From Ningiella ruwaisensis (lineage in GTDB: Bacteria; Pseudomonadota; Gammaproteobacteria; Enterobacterales; Alteromonadaceae): DNA of 64,000 bases. The stretch's first letter is position 1, and each line of letters starts with the position of its first letter. The stretch lies in the NCBI RefSeq assembly GCF_004798935.1, contig NZ_RAHT01000002.1, forward strand, positions 372,001-436,000. The letters are read 5' to 3'. Below are positions 17,407 to 28,166 of the stretch, piece by piece. The position numbers were made by a program, and so were the translations under genes. Under the pieces are notes generated by a model. The model ran no database searches, had not been told where the DNA came from, and worked only from the letters and a program-made list of their open reading frames with translations.

Positions 17407-20400
17407 ATGTCGATCGGTTGGCTGGCGCTAGCTCTAGCGTATTTACTACTTTTATTCTGGATCGCCAAATGGGGCGATAAAAACTCCCCAACTGCTCGAT
17501 GGATTACATCTCATCCTTTAGTCTACTGTCTAGCATTAGGTATTTATTGTACCGCATGGACCTTCTTTGGTGCTGTAGGTCAGTCAAGTACACAAGGCTG
17601 GATGTATCTGCCCATTTTGCTAGGGCCCATTATTGTTTATGTAGTATTTAACTCTTTTATTTATAAGCTTATTTTTGTTAGTAAAAAACAGCATATTAGT
17701 ACTATCGCGGATTTTATTTCCTCTCGATATGGTAAGCGACAAGTTGTTGCGCTGCTCGTAACCATTATCGCCTTAATGGCTACTATTCCCTACATAGCGC
17801 TACAGTTAAAAGCCATCGGTACAACCTTTCAAATGATTACTGAACAAGGTGACACCCAGGTAATTATCATTATTGCCAGTTTATTTATGGCAGTATTTGC
17901 CATGTATTTCGGCACTCGTAATACCGATGTGACGCAATATCGAAGAGGCTTAATGCTCGCCATTGCCTTTGAATCATGCGTTAAACTATTAGCGCTTATA
18001 TTAGTGGCATTTATTGGATATCAGTATTGGCATGCTGAGGCCTCCGGCAACATCCTGGCTGCCTATACAAGCTCAGAGTCGCTATCGGCCTTTTCCTCAT
18101 TGGGTTTTTGGACACAAACTCTAATGGCTGCAGCCGCTATTATTTGCTTACCAAGACAATTCCATATTACCGTTATTGACAATTTGCATTTGGAGCACGT
18201 TCGCAGCGCCCGCTGGTATTTTCCGCTCTATCTGGCCTTAATTGCCTTAACCATTCCAATTATTGCAGCCGCTGGTAATGCGATATTCGCTGAAAAAACG
18301 ATAGCAGGCGATGAATACGTCATGGGTATTGCCCTTTTCTCAGAATCTATTTGGTTACAAATGATTGTGTTTGTTGGCGGACTATCAGCGGCCACGGCCA
18401 TGATTATCGTCGCTACCCTTACTTTAAGCACAATGCTTACAAACGATGTGATTTTACCTAAGCTAATGGATAAAGGTATTCCAGAAGGCGTAGATAAAGT
18501 ACAGCGGATAAAAAAGATTCGCCGCTTTGTAATATTTTCTATATTGCTATTGGCCTTTGCTTATCAGCAGCAAATGGCATATCAGGCACCGCTTGCTTCC
18601 ATTGGCTTGCTCGCCTTTTCATTGGTTATTCAGCTCTTACCGGCAATAGTTGGCGGACTTTATTGGCAACGAGGACATGCGCATGGGGTGTACGCAGGCC
18701 TGTTAAGCGGTTTTGCTGTTTGGCTGATGTTTTTGCTCTTTCCACTTATCGAACCAGACAGCAGCGCCTACCAAAGCGATATTGTTGCGCAAGGCGCGCT
18801 GTTAAGCCTCATTGCTAACACGCTCGCTTATGTGGGATTCTCAATGATTTCGACGCCGCGTTTGATCGATCGCATTCAAGCGAGTGCGTTTGTGTCTCCC
18901 GCAGCTTTAAACAACAATTTTAAATCCGATACCGTGTTTGAAGTAAGAGTGTCTGATTTAAAAACCCTGATTGCCCGCTTTTCAGGTGACCAGCGCTGTC
19001 AACAACTCTTTCGGGATTATGAAAAACAAAACGGCTTAAAACTTTTGGATGAAGATAAAGCCAGTGAACGCCTATTAGAGTTTTGTGAAAGAGCCTTGGG
19101 TGGCGTGGTAGGTTCATCCAGCGCTAAAGCACTTATCGACAGCGTAGTGCGCGGGAAAAAGCTCGATATCACTGAAGTCGTGAACTTCTTTGACGACACC
19201 ACACAAGCAATGCAATTTAATATGAGTGCGCTTCTGACCTCTTTGGAAAATATTGATCAAGGTATAAGCGTAGTCGATAAAAATCTAAACCTCGTCGCCT
19301 GGAACAAACGCTATATCGATTTGTTTTCCTATCCCGAATCGCTCGTACAAGTTGGGGCGCCCATTGAGCCGCTCATTCGCCACAATGTTTTAAGAGGTGA
19401 CTGTGGTCCTGGTGAGATTGAAATTCAGGTTCAAAAGCGTCTGGAGCATTTGAAAAACGGGACACCGCATCGTTTTACCCGACAGCGCGATGATGGACAC
19501 GTGATTGAAATGGTCGGTAACCCATTGCCCGGTGGGGGCTTTGTGACGAGTTTCCATGACATTACAGGACATGTTGAAATCCAACAGGCCTTAAAAGAAT
19601 CAAATATCGATTTGGCTGCACGCGTGGCAAAGCGCACTGAAGAAGTGCACTCGATTAACGCCGAATTAAGACTGGAAATTGAGCGGCGAAATCATCTTGA
19701 GAAAAAACTCATCAGAGCGCGCAAAGAAGCGGAAGATGCAAATGCAAGTAAAACCCGTTTTTTGGCACTGGCGAGCCACGATGTTTTACAGCCTCTAAAC
19801 GCTGCAAAACTGTATTTGACGATTTTAGAAGAAGCCGATATTGCGGAAGATTTGAAAGCCACGATTCGCAAATTAAGCGATTCGGTTGTCTCAAGCGAAA
19901 CGCTCATTAGCACAATTTTAGATATTTCTCGCCTTGACCAGGGTGAATTAAAGCCATTTATCGAAACCTTAAATGTGCGTGAAATACTAACGCCGATTAT
20001 TAACGAAATGAGCATGAAAGCAAAAGAAAAAGGCCTTGGCTTTAGAAGCCGCATACAAGATTGCTTTATAAGCGCTGATAAAACCTATTTGTATCGAATT
20101 GTTCAGAACTTGGCTTCAAATGCCGTGAAATATACGCAAACGGGTAAAGTATTGCTAACGGTAAGAGTACATAAGGAGCGCGTTAAAATAGAAGTGCGCG
20201 ACACTGGCATCGGGATCCCCGAGCTTCAACAAGCCGCTATTTTTAGCGACTTTTACCGAGTGGAGAACTCACAAGAACAGGGTATCGGCCTGGGACTGGG
20301 AGTAGTAAAGCGCCTTACCCAACAACTTGACTGTCAGGTAAGAGTGTATTCAAAAGAAGAGGTAGGCTCGTGCTTTTCTATCGAATTTAAACAGGTGCCG

Positions 20401-20850
20401 CCGCCCGAAGCAGCCAAGATCGTTCGCTCTCCTTCTAAATCAGTATTTAGTAAACTTAAAGTGCTGTGTATAGATGATCAGCGAGAAAATCTCGATGCCA
20501 TGGAAGCACTACTCGGAAAATGGGGAATCGATGTGCAAACCGCTCAAAACTACGAGAAAGCGCTGGAAATAGCTAAGTCTTTCGAACCGCACATTTTATT
20601 TGTTGACTACCAGTTAGGCCGAGGACCAGACGGACTTGAACTCATAGACATGATTCGTCATCAAAATAACACCATTTTGCCCGCATGTCTGGTCACTGCA
20701 CAGCGGGGTGATGAGTTAATGAAAGGTTGCAGCGATCATGGCGTGAATTATTTGGCCAAACCTTTAAAGCCTGCGAAGCTACGAACTCTCATACAAAGTA
20801 TGAGCAAGTTCATCCGACATGTTGAAGTTGAGGATAAAGCAAACGATTAA
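17407..20850 (+). CDS. crbS: CrbS/MxtR-like transporter-fused hybrid histidine kinase
   Basis: A 1147-residue inner-membrane sensor of the acetate-switch two-component family. Residues 1-500 form a 13-helix SLC5/PutP-like transporter domain (CLALGIYCTAWTFFGAVGQ, IADFISSRYGKRQ, GLMLAIAFESCVKL). A short linker domain of the STAC type follows (about 520-600), then a PAS_7 domain (NIDQGISVVDKNLNLVAWN), coiled coil, HisKA with phospho-His in ASHDVLQPLNAAK, HATPase with N box NLASNAVKYT, G1 RDTGIGIP and G2 GIGLGLGV, and a C-terminal receiver with acceptor Asp in LFVDYQLG and Lys in YLAKPLKP. The ATG at 17407 has an AGGA site. In Vibrio and Pseudomonas such kinases activate acs through CrbR/ErdR, whose homologue is the next gene. 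Confidence 0.92.
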   Translation: MSIGWLALALAYLLLLFWIAKWGDKNSPTARWITSHPLVYCLALGIYCTAWTFFGAVGQSSTQGWMYLPILLGPIIVYVVFNSFIYKLIFVSKKQHISTIADFISSRYGKRQVVALLVTIIALMATIPYIALQLKAIGTTFQMITEQGDTQVIIIIASLFMAVFAMYFGTRNTDVTQYRRGLMLAIAFESCVKLLALILVAFIGYQYWHAEASGNILAAYTSSESLSAFSSLGFWTQTLMAAAAIICLPRQFHITVIDNLHLEHVRSARWYFPLYLALIALTIPIIAAAGNAIFAEKTIAGDEYVMGIALFSESIWLQMIVFVGGLSAATAMIIVATLTLSTMLTNDVILPKLMDKGIPEGVDKVQRIKKIRRFVIFSILLLAFAYQQQMAYQAPLASIGLLAFSLVIQLLPAIVGGLYWQRGHAHGVYAGLLSGFAVWLMFLLFPLIEPDSSAYQSDIVAQGALLSLIANTLAYVGFSMISTPRLIDRIQASAFVSPAALNNNFKSDTVFEVRVSDLKTLIARFSGDQRCQQLFRDYEKQNGLKLLDEDKASERLLEFCERALGGVVGSSSAKALIDSVVRGKKLDITEVVNFFDDTTQAMQFNMSALLTSLENIDQGISVVDKNLNLVAWNKRYIDLFSYPESLVQVGAPIEPLIRHNVLRGDCGPGEIEIQVQKRLEHLKNGTPHRFTRQRDDGHVIEMVGNPLPGGGFVTSFHDITGHVEIQQALKESNIDLAARVAKRTEEVHSINAELRLEIERRNHLEKKLIRARKEAEDANASKTRFLALASHDVLQPLNAAKLYLTILEEADIAEDLKATIRKLSDSVVSSETLISTILDISRLDQGELKPFIETLNVREILTPIINEMSMKAKEKGLGFRSRIQDCFISADKTYLYRIVQNLASNAVKYTQTGKVLLTVRVHKERVKIEVRDTGIGIPELQQAAIFSDFYRVENSQEQGIGLGLGVVKRLTQQLDCQVRVYSKEEVGSCFSIEFKQVPPPEAAKIVRSPSKSVFSKLKVLCIDDQRENLDAMEALLGKWGIDVQTAQNYEKALEIAKSFEPHILFVDYQLGRGPDGLELIDMIRHQNNTILPACLVTAQRGDELMKGCSDHGVNYLAKPLKPAKLRTLIQSMSKFIRHVEVEDKAND

Positions 20851-20852
20851 CG

Positions 20853-21506
20853 TTACACTTCTTCTTTGGCTGGCGGCTCTAGTTGCAATTGCGAAGCAAT
20901 TAACACCGCCTGTGTTCGATTGTTAATACCGAGCTTTCTAAAGATCGCGGTAACGTGCGCTTTCACGGTTGCTTCAGCAATATCGAGATTGTAACCAATT
21001 TGCTTATTTAGCAGACCATCACGCATATAACACAATACCTTATATTGAGAAGGCGTAAGACTCGCAACGTTTTCAGCAAGTGCAGAGAATGTTTCATCCA
21101 CGTCTTCAATTTGTTGCCTTACTCGCTCAGGTACCCAAACGTCACCGTCTAACATATTGGTTACAGCCTCACTTATCTCCTGAGCGCTAGCGGTCTTGGG
21201 AATAAAACCCATCGCGCCTAAACCAACAATTTTTGAAATCAGGGCAGCGTCTTCTGTGCCAGATACAACCGCAATGGGGATGTCAGGAAAGGTTTTCTGA
21301 ATATGTAAAAAGCCAAACAGGTCGCTACTACCCGGCATGTGCAAATCAAGTAAGAGTAAGTCAACATCGTGACTTTCCAGTTTGGCAACCGTGGCATTCA
21401 GATCGCCAGACTCCAATATCGTCAAATCAGTGAAGGCCATTTTAAGCGCACCCTTAAGTGCATCTCGGTACAAGGGGTGATCGTCAGCAATCAGTAAGGT
21501 GACCAT
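20853..21506 (-). CDS. crbR: CrbR/ErdR-like NarL-family response regulator
   Basis: A 217-residue transcription factor. The receiver domain (residues 1-120) has the acidic pocket LLIADDHP, acceptor Asp in LLLLDLHMPG, Thr/Ser in VVSGTED and Lys in GFIPKTAS. The C-terminal LuxR-type helix-turn-helix is clear: LTPSQYKVLCYMRDGLLNKQIG, then IAEATVKAHVTAIFRKLGINNRTQ. I chose the ATG at 21506 with an AAGGA site; a longer frame adds nine residues that do not belong to the receiver. It converges with crbS, leaving two bases between the stops. Established homologues (CrbR in Vibrio cholerae, ErdR in Pseudomonas) activate acetyl-CoA synthetase transcription, and acs lies 5 kb away. Confidence 0.88.
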   Translation of the reverse strand: MVTLLIADDHPLYRDALKGALKMAFTDLTILESGDLNATVAKLESHDVDLLLLDLHMPGSSDLFGFLHIQKTFPDIPIAVVSGTEDAALISKIVGLGAMGFIPKTASAQEISEAVTNMLDGDVWVPERVRQQIEDVDETFSALAENVASLTPSQYKVLCYMRDGLLNKQIGYNLDIAEATVKAHVTAIFRKLGINNRTQAVLIASQLQLEPPAKEEV

Positions 21507-21734
21507 ATTCAGTGTGTCCTTGATGTGTTGCATATCGTAATGTGCTTGCTTGTTTGCAATGTTAGCGATTTACGCACGCCACGTGAAGAGTAGCGTACTC
21601 GCTTATTATCAGCTTAACAAGATGTTAACAAATAAGAAAGCGATTTGGTCTCATACAAAAGTATAATAGAAAGTCTGGAACTTATCCGTTGATCCACCAA
21701 AGCTGACTATTTATCTTTCAGACCTTTTTCTCGC

Positions 21735-24700
21735 TTAATTAACCGGTTTCAACTCTGCCTTAATTTGCTTGGAAATAGCCTCTGGAGAGGTTGTTTTTCT
21801 GGCGAGCATGCTATACATAACCGGCACTAAAACCAAAGTAAATACGGTTGCTGCCAGCACTCCAAAAAGCACTACAATGCCAATGACCATCCTCGTCTCT
21901 GCTCCGGCACCGCTTGATAGCACCAGGGGAATTGTACCGGCAATTGTCGTCAGTCCAGTCATGATGATGGGCCTGAAGCGGGTATGAGATGCCTGCATTA
22001 TAGCGCGATTGAAGCCAGCGCCTTCGTCACGTAATTGATTCGCAAACTCTACTATAAGTATCCCGTTTTTAGCCGCTAAACCCACCAGCATAATCAAGCC
22101 AATCTGTGAGTAAATATTCAGTGAATTGCCGGTCAAATATAAACCAAGCAATCCGCCGCCAATAGAAAGCGGAACGGTTAGCATGATAACAAAAGGGTGT
22201 ACCCAGCTTTCAAATTGCGCAGCCAGAACCAGAAATACTACTAACACGCCCAACGCAAAAACGAACATCATCGAACTGCCAGAGCTCTGATAGTCTCGGC
22301 TCTGCCCTTTAAAGTCAATGATTGCTTCTGGTGGCAAATGTTCTCGGGTTAAATTCTCCAAATAGTCAAGAGCCTCACCCAGGCTATAGCCCTCTGCCAG
22401 ATTAGCTTCAATGGTGATAGAGCGTATTCGATTAAAACGGGAGAGCGTTTCGGCAGCACCATATTCATCTATGGTTAACAAGTTAGAAATGGGTACTAAT
22501 TGACCGCTTCTTGCAGATTCTACATAAATATTTTTAATATCGCTGAAAGAACGTTGGGCATCTCTTTCCCCCTCCAAGATCACATCATACTCTTCTCCAC
22601 GGTCAAGGAAGGTAGTGACATTTCTGCCGCCCATCATAGTTTCCAGGGTGCGACCAATTTCAGCAATATTGACCCCCAAGTCGGCCGCGCGCTCATAGTT
22701 GATATTAAAATCAATTTGAGGCCGCGTTTCCTTGTAGTCGTTATCGATACCTTCAAGGCCTGGATTGTTTTCATCTATTTTTGCCAGCAAAATATCTCGC
22801 CACTTGGCCAGCTCTTCGTAAGTTGAACCGCCTAGCACAAACTGCACCGGCTTTTGGGTTCCTCCGCCTAAACCTTGTCGCATAATGGGAAAGGCCCTTA
22901 CTCCAGGTAGTTCACCCAGCTTTGTTCTCACCTCCTGCATTATTTCTGCAGCAGGACGTCGAACAGCCCAATCATTCAATATAACAATGGCAATTCCGGT
23001 ATTAAAATTTTCCACATTTCCAAAAGAGCGCGGTGAACGCACCAATAGCCTGTTAATTTCACCCGTTTCCACCAAGGGCATCAGTCTTCGCTCTATTTCA
23101 TCCATGTACTCTCGCATGTAGCTGTAGCTTGCACCTTCAGGTCCATTCACAATTACAAAAAATGCACCTCTATCCTCTTGGGGAGTAAATTCCTGCTGAA
23201 TTTTTGGATAAAGAAAAACCGTGGCGCCTAGTACTGCAAAAAAACCTATCACAATGACGATGGGCCTGCGGATACCAAAGGCGACGGAGCGCATATATTT
23301 ATGTCTGAGCCAACTAATCCCCTTATCTATGGAATTGATAAGAAAATTACTTCGGGGCGCTTTTTCCTTTAAAATTTTTGAAGCTAACATTGGCGAAAGG
23401 GTAAGTGCAATAAGTGAAGAAAAGGCAACTGCTGCTGCAATAGTCAGAGCAAACTCTGTGAAGAGCCTGCCAATATCGCCCTGTAAAAAAGTAATTGGAA
23501 CAAAAACCGCAACAAGCACAAGTGTTGTAGCTATAATAGCAAAACCCACTTGTCGCGCTCCCTTGTAGGCGGCAATCAAAGGACTTTCCCGCTTATCCTG
23601 CATGCGCCTTACTATGTTTTCAAGCATGACAATCGCATCATCCACCACTAAACCGATAGCCAAGACTAAAGCTAATAAGGTCAATAAGTTTATTGAAAAC
23701 CCTAATGCATAAATAACAATGAAGGTAGCAACAAGAGAAACAGGCACAGTTACCGCGGGCACCAACATCGCTCTGAAGGTACCCAAAAACAGATAAATCA
23801 CCAAAATAACACAAGCAATGGCAATAAACAGTGTGGTGTACACTTCGGCAATAGACGCCTGAACAAACACGGCAGCGTTATAGCTTTGCTTGATCTCCAT
23901 CCCATTAGGCAAGCTTTTGTTTAAACGTTCCGACGTTGCAATCACCCCATTAGCCACATCAATCGTATTTGCAGTGGACTGCCGGATGATGCCAATCCCT
24001 ATCATGGGAACTTCGTTTCCTCTAAATTGTACTCTGTCTTCAACAACACCTAAGGCAACTGTCGCAATATCAGAAAGTCGAATTAAGTAGCCATCCTCGC
24101 CTTGCGCAATAACTAAGCGATTAAAATCATCAGCTTGCTTAAAATTTCGGTCAACGCGCGCTCTAAAAAGTCGCTCGTCAGATTCTAATACACCAGCAGG
24201 CAACTCGACGTTTTCAGCCCGAAGTGCTCGCTCAACATCACTGACGCTTATATTTCGAGCTGCCATTTCCTGACGATTTAACCAAATTCGCATTGCGTAG
24301 TTTTGCGCCCCACCAATTATTACGCGAGCAACGCCATCTAGCGTCGAGTATTGATCCACCAAAAATCGCTCTGCATAGTCAGTGAGTTCGGGTGAAGTCA
24401 TTTGCTCACTGACAAGATTTTGCCAGATGATCACGTCATCATTGCTGTCTACCTTTTGAACTTCGGGTGGGTCAGCTTCTTCCGGCAGGTTATCTGTGAT
24501 ACCGGCTATGCGATCCCGTACGTCATTAGCAGCAGCATCAATGTCCCGATTAATCGAGAACTCTATACTGACATTCGATTCTCCATCCTGAGATGATGAT
24601 TGTATAAACTCAATTCCTTCAATACCCGCAATACGCTCTTCGATAATTTCAGTAATGCGAGTTTCAACAATATTTGCAGGCGCGCCGGGGTAAGTGACTT

Positions 24701-24842
24701 CAACTGTCACTACTGGCGGGTCAATATCAGGGTACTCTCGAAGGCTTAATCGCTCATAACTGACTAAACCAAAAGCCACGAGCAAAAGTGAAATAACGCT
24801 GGCGAAGACCGGACGTTTAACAGATAAGTCGGATAAAATCAT
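21735..24842 (-). CDS. RND-family efflux pump, inner-membrane subunit (HAE1 type)
   Basis: A 1035-residue proton-driven exporter of the AcrB/MexB superfamily. It begins MILSDLSVKRPVFASVISLL, with the first of 12 helices. The first large periplasmic loop has YPDIDPPVVTVEVTYPGA. The proton-relay aspartates sit in LAIGLVVDDAIVMLEN in helix 4. A second periplasmic loop (about 560-860) has GPEGASYSYMREYMDEIE, and helix 10-12 segments LIMLVGLAAKNGILIVEFAN and RFRPIIMTGLTTIAGTIPLV are intact. HAE1 pumps export hydrophobic drugs, dyes or detergents. The adaptor gene lies upstream with a 4-base overlap. No outer-membrane TolC partner is encoded here, so one must come from elsewhere. Confidence 0.93.
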   Translation of the reverse strand: MILSDLSVKRPVFASVISLLLVAFGLVSYERLSLREYPDIDPPVVTVEVTYPGAPANIVETRITEIIEERIAGIEGIEFIQSSSQDGESNVSIEFSINRDIDAAANDVRDRIAGITDNLPEEADPPEVQKVDSNDDVIIWQNLVSEQMTSPELTDYAERFLVDQYSTLDGVARVIIGGAQNYAMRIWLNRQEMAARNISVSDVERALRAENVELPAGVLESDERLFRARVDRNFKQADDFNRLVIAQGEDGYLIRLSDIATVALGVVEDRVQFRGNEVPMIGIGIIRQSTANTIDVANGVIATSERLNKSLPNGMEIKQSYNAAVFVQASIAEVYTTLFIAIACVILVIYLFLGTFRAMLVPAVTVPVSLVATFIVIYALGFSINLLTLLALVLAIGLVVDDAIVMLENIVRRMQDKRESPLIAAYKGARQVGFAIIATTLVLVAVFVPITFLQGDIGRLFTEFALTIAAAVAFSSLIALTLSPMLASKILKEKAPRSNFLINSIDKGISWLRHKYMRSVAFGIRRPIVIVIGFFAVLGATVFLYPKIQQEFTPQEDRGAFFVIVNGPEGASYSYMREYMDEIERRLMPLVETGEINRLLVRSPRSFGNVENFNTGIAIVILNDWAVRRPAAEIMQEVRTKLGELPGVRAFPIMRQGLGGGTQKPVQFVLGGSTYEELAKWRDILLAKIDENNPGLEGIDNDYKETRPQIDFNINYERAADLGVNIAEIGRTLETMMGGRNVTTFLDRGEEYDVILEGERDAQRSFSDIKNIYVESARSGQLVPISNLLTIDEYGAAETLSRFNRIRSITIEANLAEGYSLGEALDYLENLTREHLPPEAIIDFKGQSRDYQSSGSSMMFVFALGVLVVFLVLAAQFESWVHPFVIMLTVPLSIGGGLLGLYLTGNSLNIYSQIGLIMLVGLAAKNGILIVEFANQLRDEGAGFNRAIMQASHTRFRPIIMTGLTTIAGTIPLVLSSGAGAETRMVIGIVVLFGVLAATVFTLVLVPVMYSMLARKTTSPEAISKQIKAELKPVN

Positions 24843-25945
24843 GACTCTGCTCCCATTTGGGATTGCGCCAGCATTTCCTGTAAGCTCTGATTATTATCTT
24901 CAATGGCTCTAACGCTTACCTTTGCGCCGTCGCTGATTCTTAGCGTTCCATGCGTAACAACACGTTCGCCCTCTTCGAGTCCACTAATTATTTCTATTTC
25001 ACCTTTAAGTCTGAGTCCTAATTCGACCTGCGTCCGTTTGGCGATAACTTCTCCGTTTGCATCTTCCTCAACGCGCATGACATATTTTTTATTCCCTAAA
25101 ACGATTAGGGCTTCTTCGGGAACGACAAGCGCCTTTCTAGGGTTTGCTTTCAATACGACCTGCATCAGCATTCCCGCTTTTAACAAGCCCTCTTCATTGT
25201 CAATAAGTGCTCTGGATAATACCGCTCTTGTCACAGGATCCACGCGACTATCAATGCTGGTTATGGTACCTGTAAAAACTCTCCCCGGATAAGCGCTACT
25301 GGTTGCCCTTACTGAAATACCTCTCTCCAGCGCACTTAAATACACTTCGGGTATCGAAAAATCCAGTTTCATGACGCTTATATCATCAATGGTAGTAATC
25401 AAGGTTCCTGGCTGAACAAGCGCTCCGACGCTAATGTTTCTAATCCCCACTACGCCGTCAAAAGGTGCAATTATTCGTCGCTCGTTGATACGCGATTCAA
25501 TCGCTTTAATTCTGGCTCTTGCTGTATTTACTTCACGCTCCTGAACGTCTAGAGCGGAAGACGAGGCCACGCCTTCTTCAACCAATGGGCGCAATCGGTT
25601 GATTTGTCGTTTAGCTTCATCAAGGCGTGACTGCTCTTCAGCCAATTCGGCCTCTTCTTGAGCAAAATCCATTACGGCCAGTAAATCTCCCTTTTTTACC
25701 GACTGATTATCATCAAAATTTACCTGAATCACTCTTTCTGTCACGGTGGAAGTAAGATTGACGTTTTCGTTTGCTTGTAATGAACCCAAGGCTTCGATTT
25801 CATCGTTTAAATTCTGGTTGACTGCTTGTGCAACAAAAACCGGAACCGGGTTTGCAGAGTTGGCAGAAGCTGAGTTTGCTAGCAACAAAGCACTCAATAA
25901 AACGCAAGCGCTTAGGGCTGAAAAAGAGGTAAGTAGAACACGCAT
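24839..25945 (-). CDS. RND efflux pump periplasmic adaptor (membrane fusion protein)
   Basis: A 368-residue periplasmic protein linking the RND pump to an outer-membrane channel. The signal peptide runs to about residue 29 (AASANS type; no lipobox Cys). Domains in order: first half of the lipoyl domain (LTSTVTERVIQVNFDDNQSV, KKGDLLAVMD), a helical hairpin (about 95-150, EEQSRLDEAKRQINRL), second lipoyl half (RRIIAPFDGVVGIRNISVG), beta-barrel domain (VYLSALERGISVRATSSAYP) and membrane-proximal domain (RISDGAKVSV). The gene overlaps the pump gene by 4 bases (ATGA), so the two form an operon. No local repressor gene accompanies them. Confidence 0.93.
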   Translation of the reverse strand: MRVLLTSFSALSACVLLSALLLANSASANSANPVPVFVAQAVNQNLNDEIEALGSLQANENVNLTSTVTERVIQVNFDDNQSVKKGDLLAVMDFAQEEAELAEEQSRLDEAKRQINRLRPLVEEGVASSSALDVQEREVNTARARIKAIESRINERRIIAPFDGVVGIRNISVGALVQPGTLITTIDDISVMKLDFSIPEVYLSALERGISVRATSSAYPGRVFTGTITSIDSRVDPVTRAVLSRALIDNEEGLLKAGMLMQVVLKANPRKALVVPEEALIVLGNKKYVMRVEEDANGEVIAKRTQVELGLRLKGEIEIISGLEEGERVVTHGTLRISDGAKVSVRAIEDNNQSLQEMLAQSQMGAES

Positions 25946-26116
25946 TCGATGAGCTCGTTATTAATAAACCTAAATAATATACGTCCAAAATCGAACAAAG
26001 ATTATCGCGATATCTTCACTAAATCTTTCTAATTAATCGAAAAGATACGAAAATTGGCAGAAGACAATATGGCGTTATTAGTTTGGAAGCTCTCTTGTCA
26101 GTAAATTTAAGTTAAA

Positions 26117-26143
26117 TAAAAGGCTGCTCAAAAGCAGCCTTTA
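26117..26143 (-). terminator. Rho-independent terminator of acs
   Basis: On the minus strand AAGGCTGCT (26141-26133) pairs with AGCAGCCTT (26128-26120) around a four-base loop, followed by a T-rich tract. It lies 20 bases beyond the acs stop. Confidence 0.85.
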
Positions 26144-26162
26144 GTTCAATCATTGCATTAGT

Positions 26163-28106
26163 TTAACGATTCAAGCGTTTGTCTATCAGCGAATCAACTA
26201 CTGACGGGTCTGCAAGCGTTGAGGTATCACCTAATTGTTCATACTCATTAGCGGCTATTTTGCGCAGTATTCTTCGCATAATTTTGCCAGAGCGCGTTTT
26301 AGGTAAGCCTGTCGTCCATTGAATGAGATCAGGTGTAGCAATTGGGCTTAGCTCTTTTCGAACCCAGGCTCTTATCTCTTTAGTGAGCTCTTCGTTAGCC
26401 TCTACCCCTTCGTTGGGCGTCACATAAACATAAATACCCTGGCCTTTGATGTCGTGCGGATAACCTACCACTGCCGCCTCTGCAATCACAGCATGAGCAA
26501 CCAGTGCAGACTCAATTTCGGCTGTACCTAAGCGGTGTCCAGACACATTGAGCACATCATCTACTCTGCCGGTTATCCAATAATAACCGTCCTCGTCACG
26601 ACGCGCCCCATCACCGGTAAAGTACACGCCGTTATATGCGCTAAAGTAAGTTTCTATAAAACGTTTATGGTCACCGTAAACAGTGCGGGCTTGTGAGGGC
26701 CAGCTATCTTTAATAACTAAATTACCCTCTGTAGCGCCCTCCAGTTCATTACCATCAGCGTCAAATAAAGCAGGCTGAATGCCAAACAGAGGTCGCGTTG
26801 CAGAGCCAGGTTTAAGTTCGGTCGCCGCGGGCAGAGGAGCAATCATCATACCGCCGGTTTCAGTTTGCCACCAAGAATCAATAATTGGGCAACGACCCTG
26901 ACCGATGACCTTGTGATACCACTCCCAAGCTTCTGGATTAATTGGTTCACCTACAGAGCCTAAAACTCTAAGTGAGGATAAATCACAGCCTTCTACCGGC
27001 TTTTCACCGTGAGCCATAAGCGCTCGAATGGCGGTGGGTGCGGTATATAAGCTGTTCACCTTGTATTTTTCTACCACCTGAGCAATACGGCGAACATCAG
27101 GATAAGTGGGAACGCCCTCAAAAAATACCTGCGTTGCGCCACAGGCAAGTGGTCCATAAGTCATGTAGCTGTGACCTGTGATCCAGCCCACATCGGCTGT
27201 ACACCAGTAAATATCATCCTCTTTATAATCAAATGCATAGCGGAAAGTCATTGATGTATAAAGAAGATAGCCACCAGTGGTATGCACTACACCTTTTGGC
27301 TGACCCGTTGAACCTGAGGTGTAAAGAATGAATAAAGGATCTTCAGCATTCATGACTTCCGGCTCGCATTGAGCAGAACAATCGCCAATCAATTCATGCC
27401 ACCACACATCAACATCGCTATTCCAGTTGATATCACCACCAGTAAGTTTATGCGTTACAACCGCCTTAATTGATGGACATGCGCCATTTGCAATAGCTTC
27501 ATCAACATTTGCTTTAAGCGCAACGCTTCTTCCTGCGCGGCGCCCTTGATCAGCCGTAATGACGACTTTTGCGTCACTGTTATTGATTCTGTCTGCAATC
27601 GCATTAGGCGAAAAACCACCAAAAATAACTGAATGCACCGCGCCAATGCGAGCACAAGCCAACATAGCATAAGCAGCATGTGGAACCATCGGCATATAAA
27701 TCGCCACACGATCACCTTTCTCAACGCCTAGCTTCTTAAGACCATTTGCCAACTTACATACTTCATAGTGCAACTGCTGATAAGTGACTTTTTCTGAGTT
27801 TTCAGGTGAATCACCTTCCCAAAGTATCGCCACCTTTTTCGCGTTTTTCTCTAGATGACGATCAATACAGTTATAGCTTGCGTTGAGCTCTCCATCTTCA
27901 AACCACTTAATCTCGCAGCTTTCCTGGCTAAAATCGGTATTCTTGATTTTGGTAGGCTTTTTATACCAGTCCAGCTCATTAAGTTGCTCACGCCAGAAGC
28001 CCTCAGGGTCACTTACCGACTGCTGATACATCGCTTTGTAGTCTTCATCACCAAAGTGAGCGTTTTTTAACAGTGACTCTGGCACTGGATATGTTTTGGC
28101 ACTCAT
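26163..28106 (-). CDS. acs: Acetyl-coenzyme A synthetase
   Basis: A 647-residue AMP-forming ligase converting acetate, ATP and CoA to acetyl-CoA in the cytoplasm. I chose the ATG at 28104-28106 because a GGAGG site lies 7 bases upstream. Marks of the family: [20 protein letters not shown] (the P-loop-like A3 motif), [55 protein letters not shown] and the C-terminal [15 protein letters not shown], whose Lys is the site of inactivating acetylation in characterised enzymes. The length matches E. coli Acs (652). A candidate CrbR site lies at 28167-28189. A deacetylase-family gene and a GNAT-fusion gene lie at 32-35 kb and could control that lysine. Confidence 0.97.
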   Translation of the reverse strand: MSAKTYPVPESLLKNAHFGDEDYKAMYQQSVSDPEGFWREQLNELDWYKKPTKIKNTDFSQESCEIKWFEDGELNASYNCIDRHLEKNAKKVAILWEGDSPENSEKVTYQQLHYEVCKLANGLKKLGVEKGDRVAIYMPMVPHAAYAMLACARIGAVHSVIFGGFSPNAIADRINNSDAKVVITADQGRRAGRSVALKANVDEAIANGACPSIKAVVTHKLTGGDINWNSDVDVWWHELIGDCSAQCEPEVMNAEDPLFILYTSGSTGQPKGVVHTTGGYLLYTSMTFRYAFDYKEDDIYWCTADVGWITGHSYMTYGPLACGATQVFFEGVPTYPDVRRIAQVVEKYKVNSLYTAPTAIRALMAHGEKPVEGCDLSSLRVLGSVGEPINPEAWEWYHKVIGQGRCPIIDSWWQTETGGMMIAPLPAATELKPGSATRPLFGIQPALFDADGNELEGATEGNLVIKDSWPSQARTVYGDHKRFIETYFSAYNGVYFTGDGARRDEDGYYWITGRVDDVLNVSGHRLGTAEIESALVAHAVIAEAAVVGYPHDIKGQGIYVYVTPNEGVEANEELTKEIRAWVRKELSPIATPDLIQWTTGLPKTRSGKIMRRILRKIAANEYEQLGDTSTLADPSVVDSLIDKRLNR

Positions 28107-28166
28107 GTTTCTGCCTCCGTAAAATGCTTGTAAGTACAAGGTTAACAATAGACCTCTTGGTAAAAA

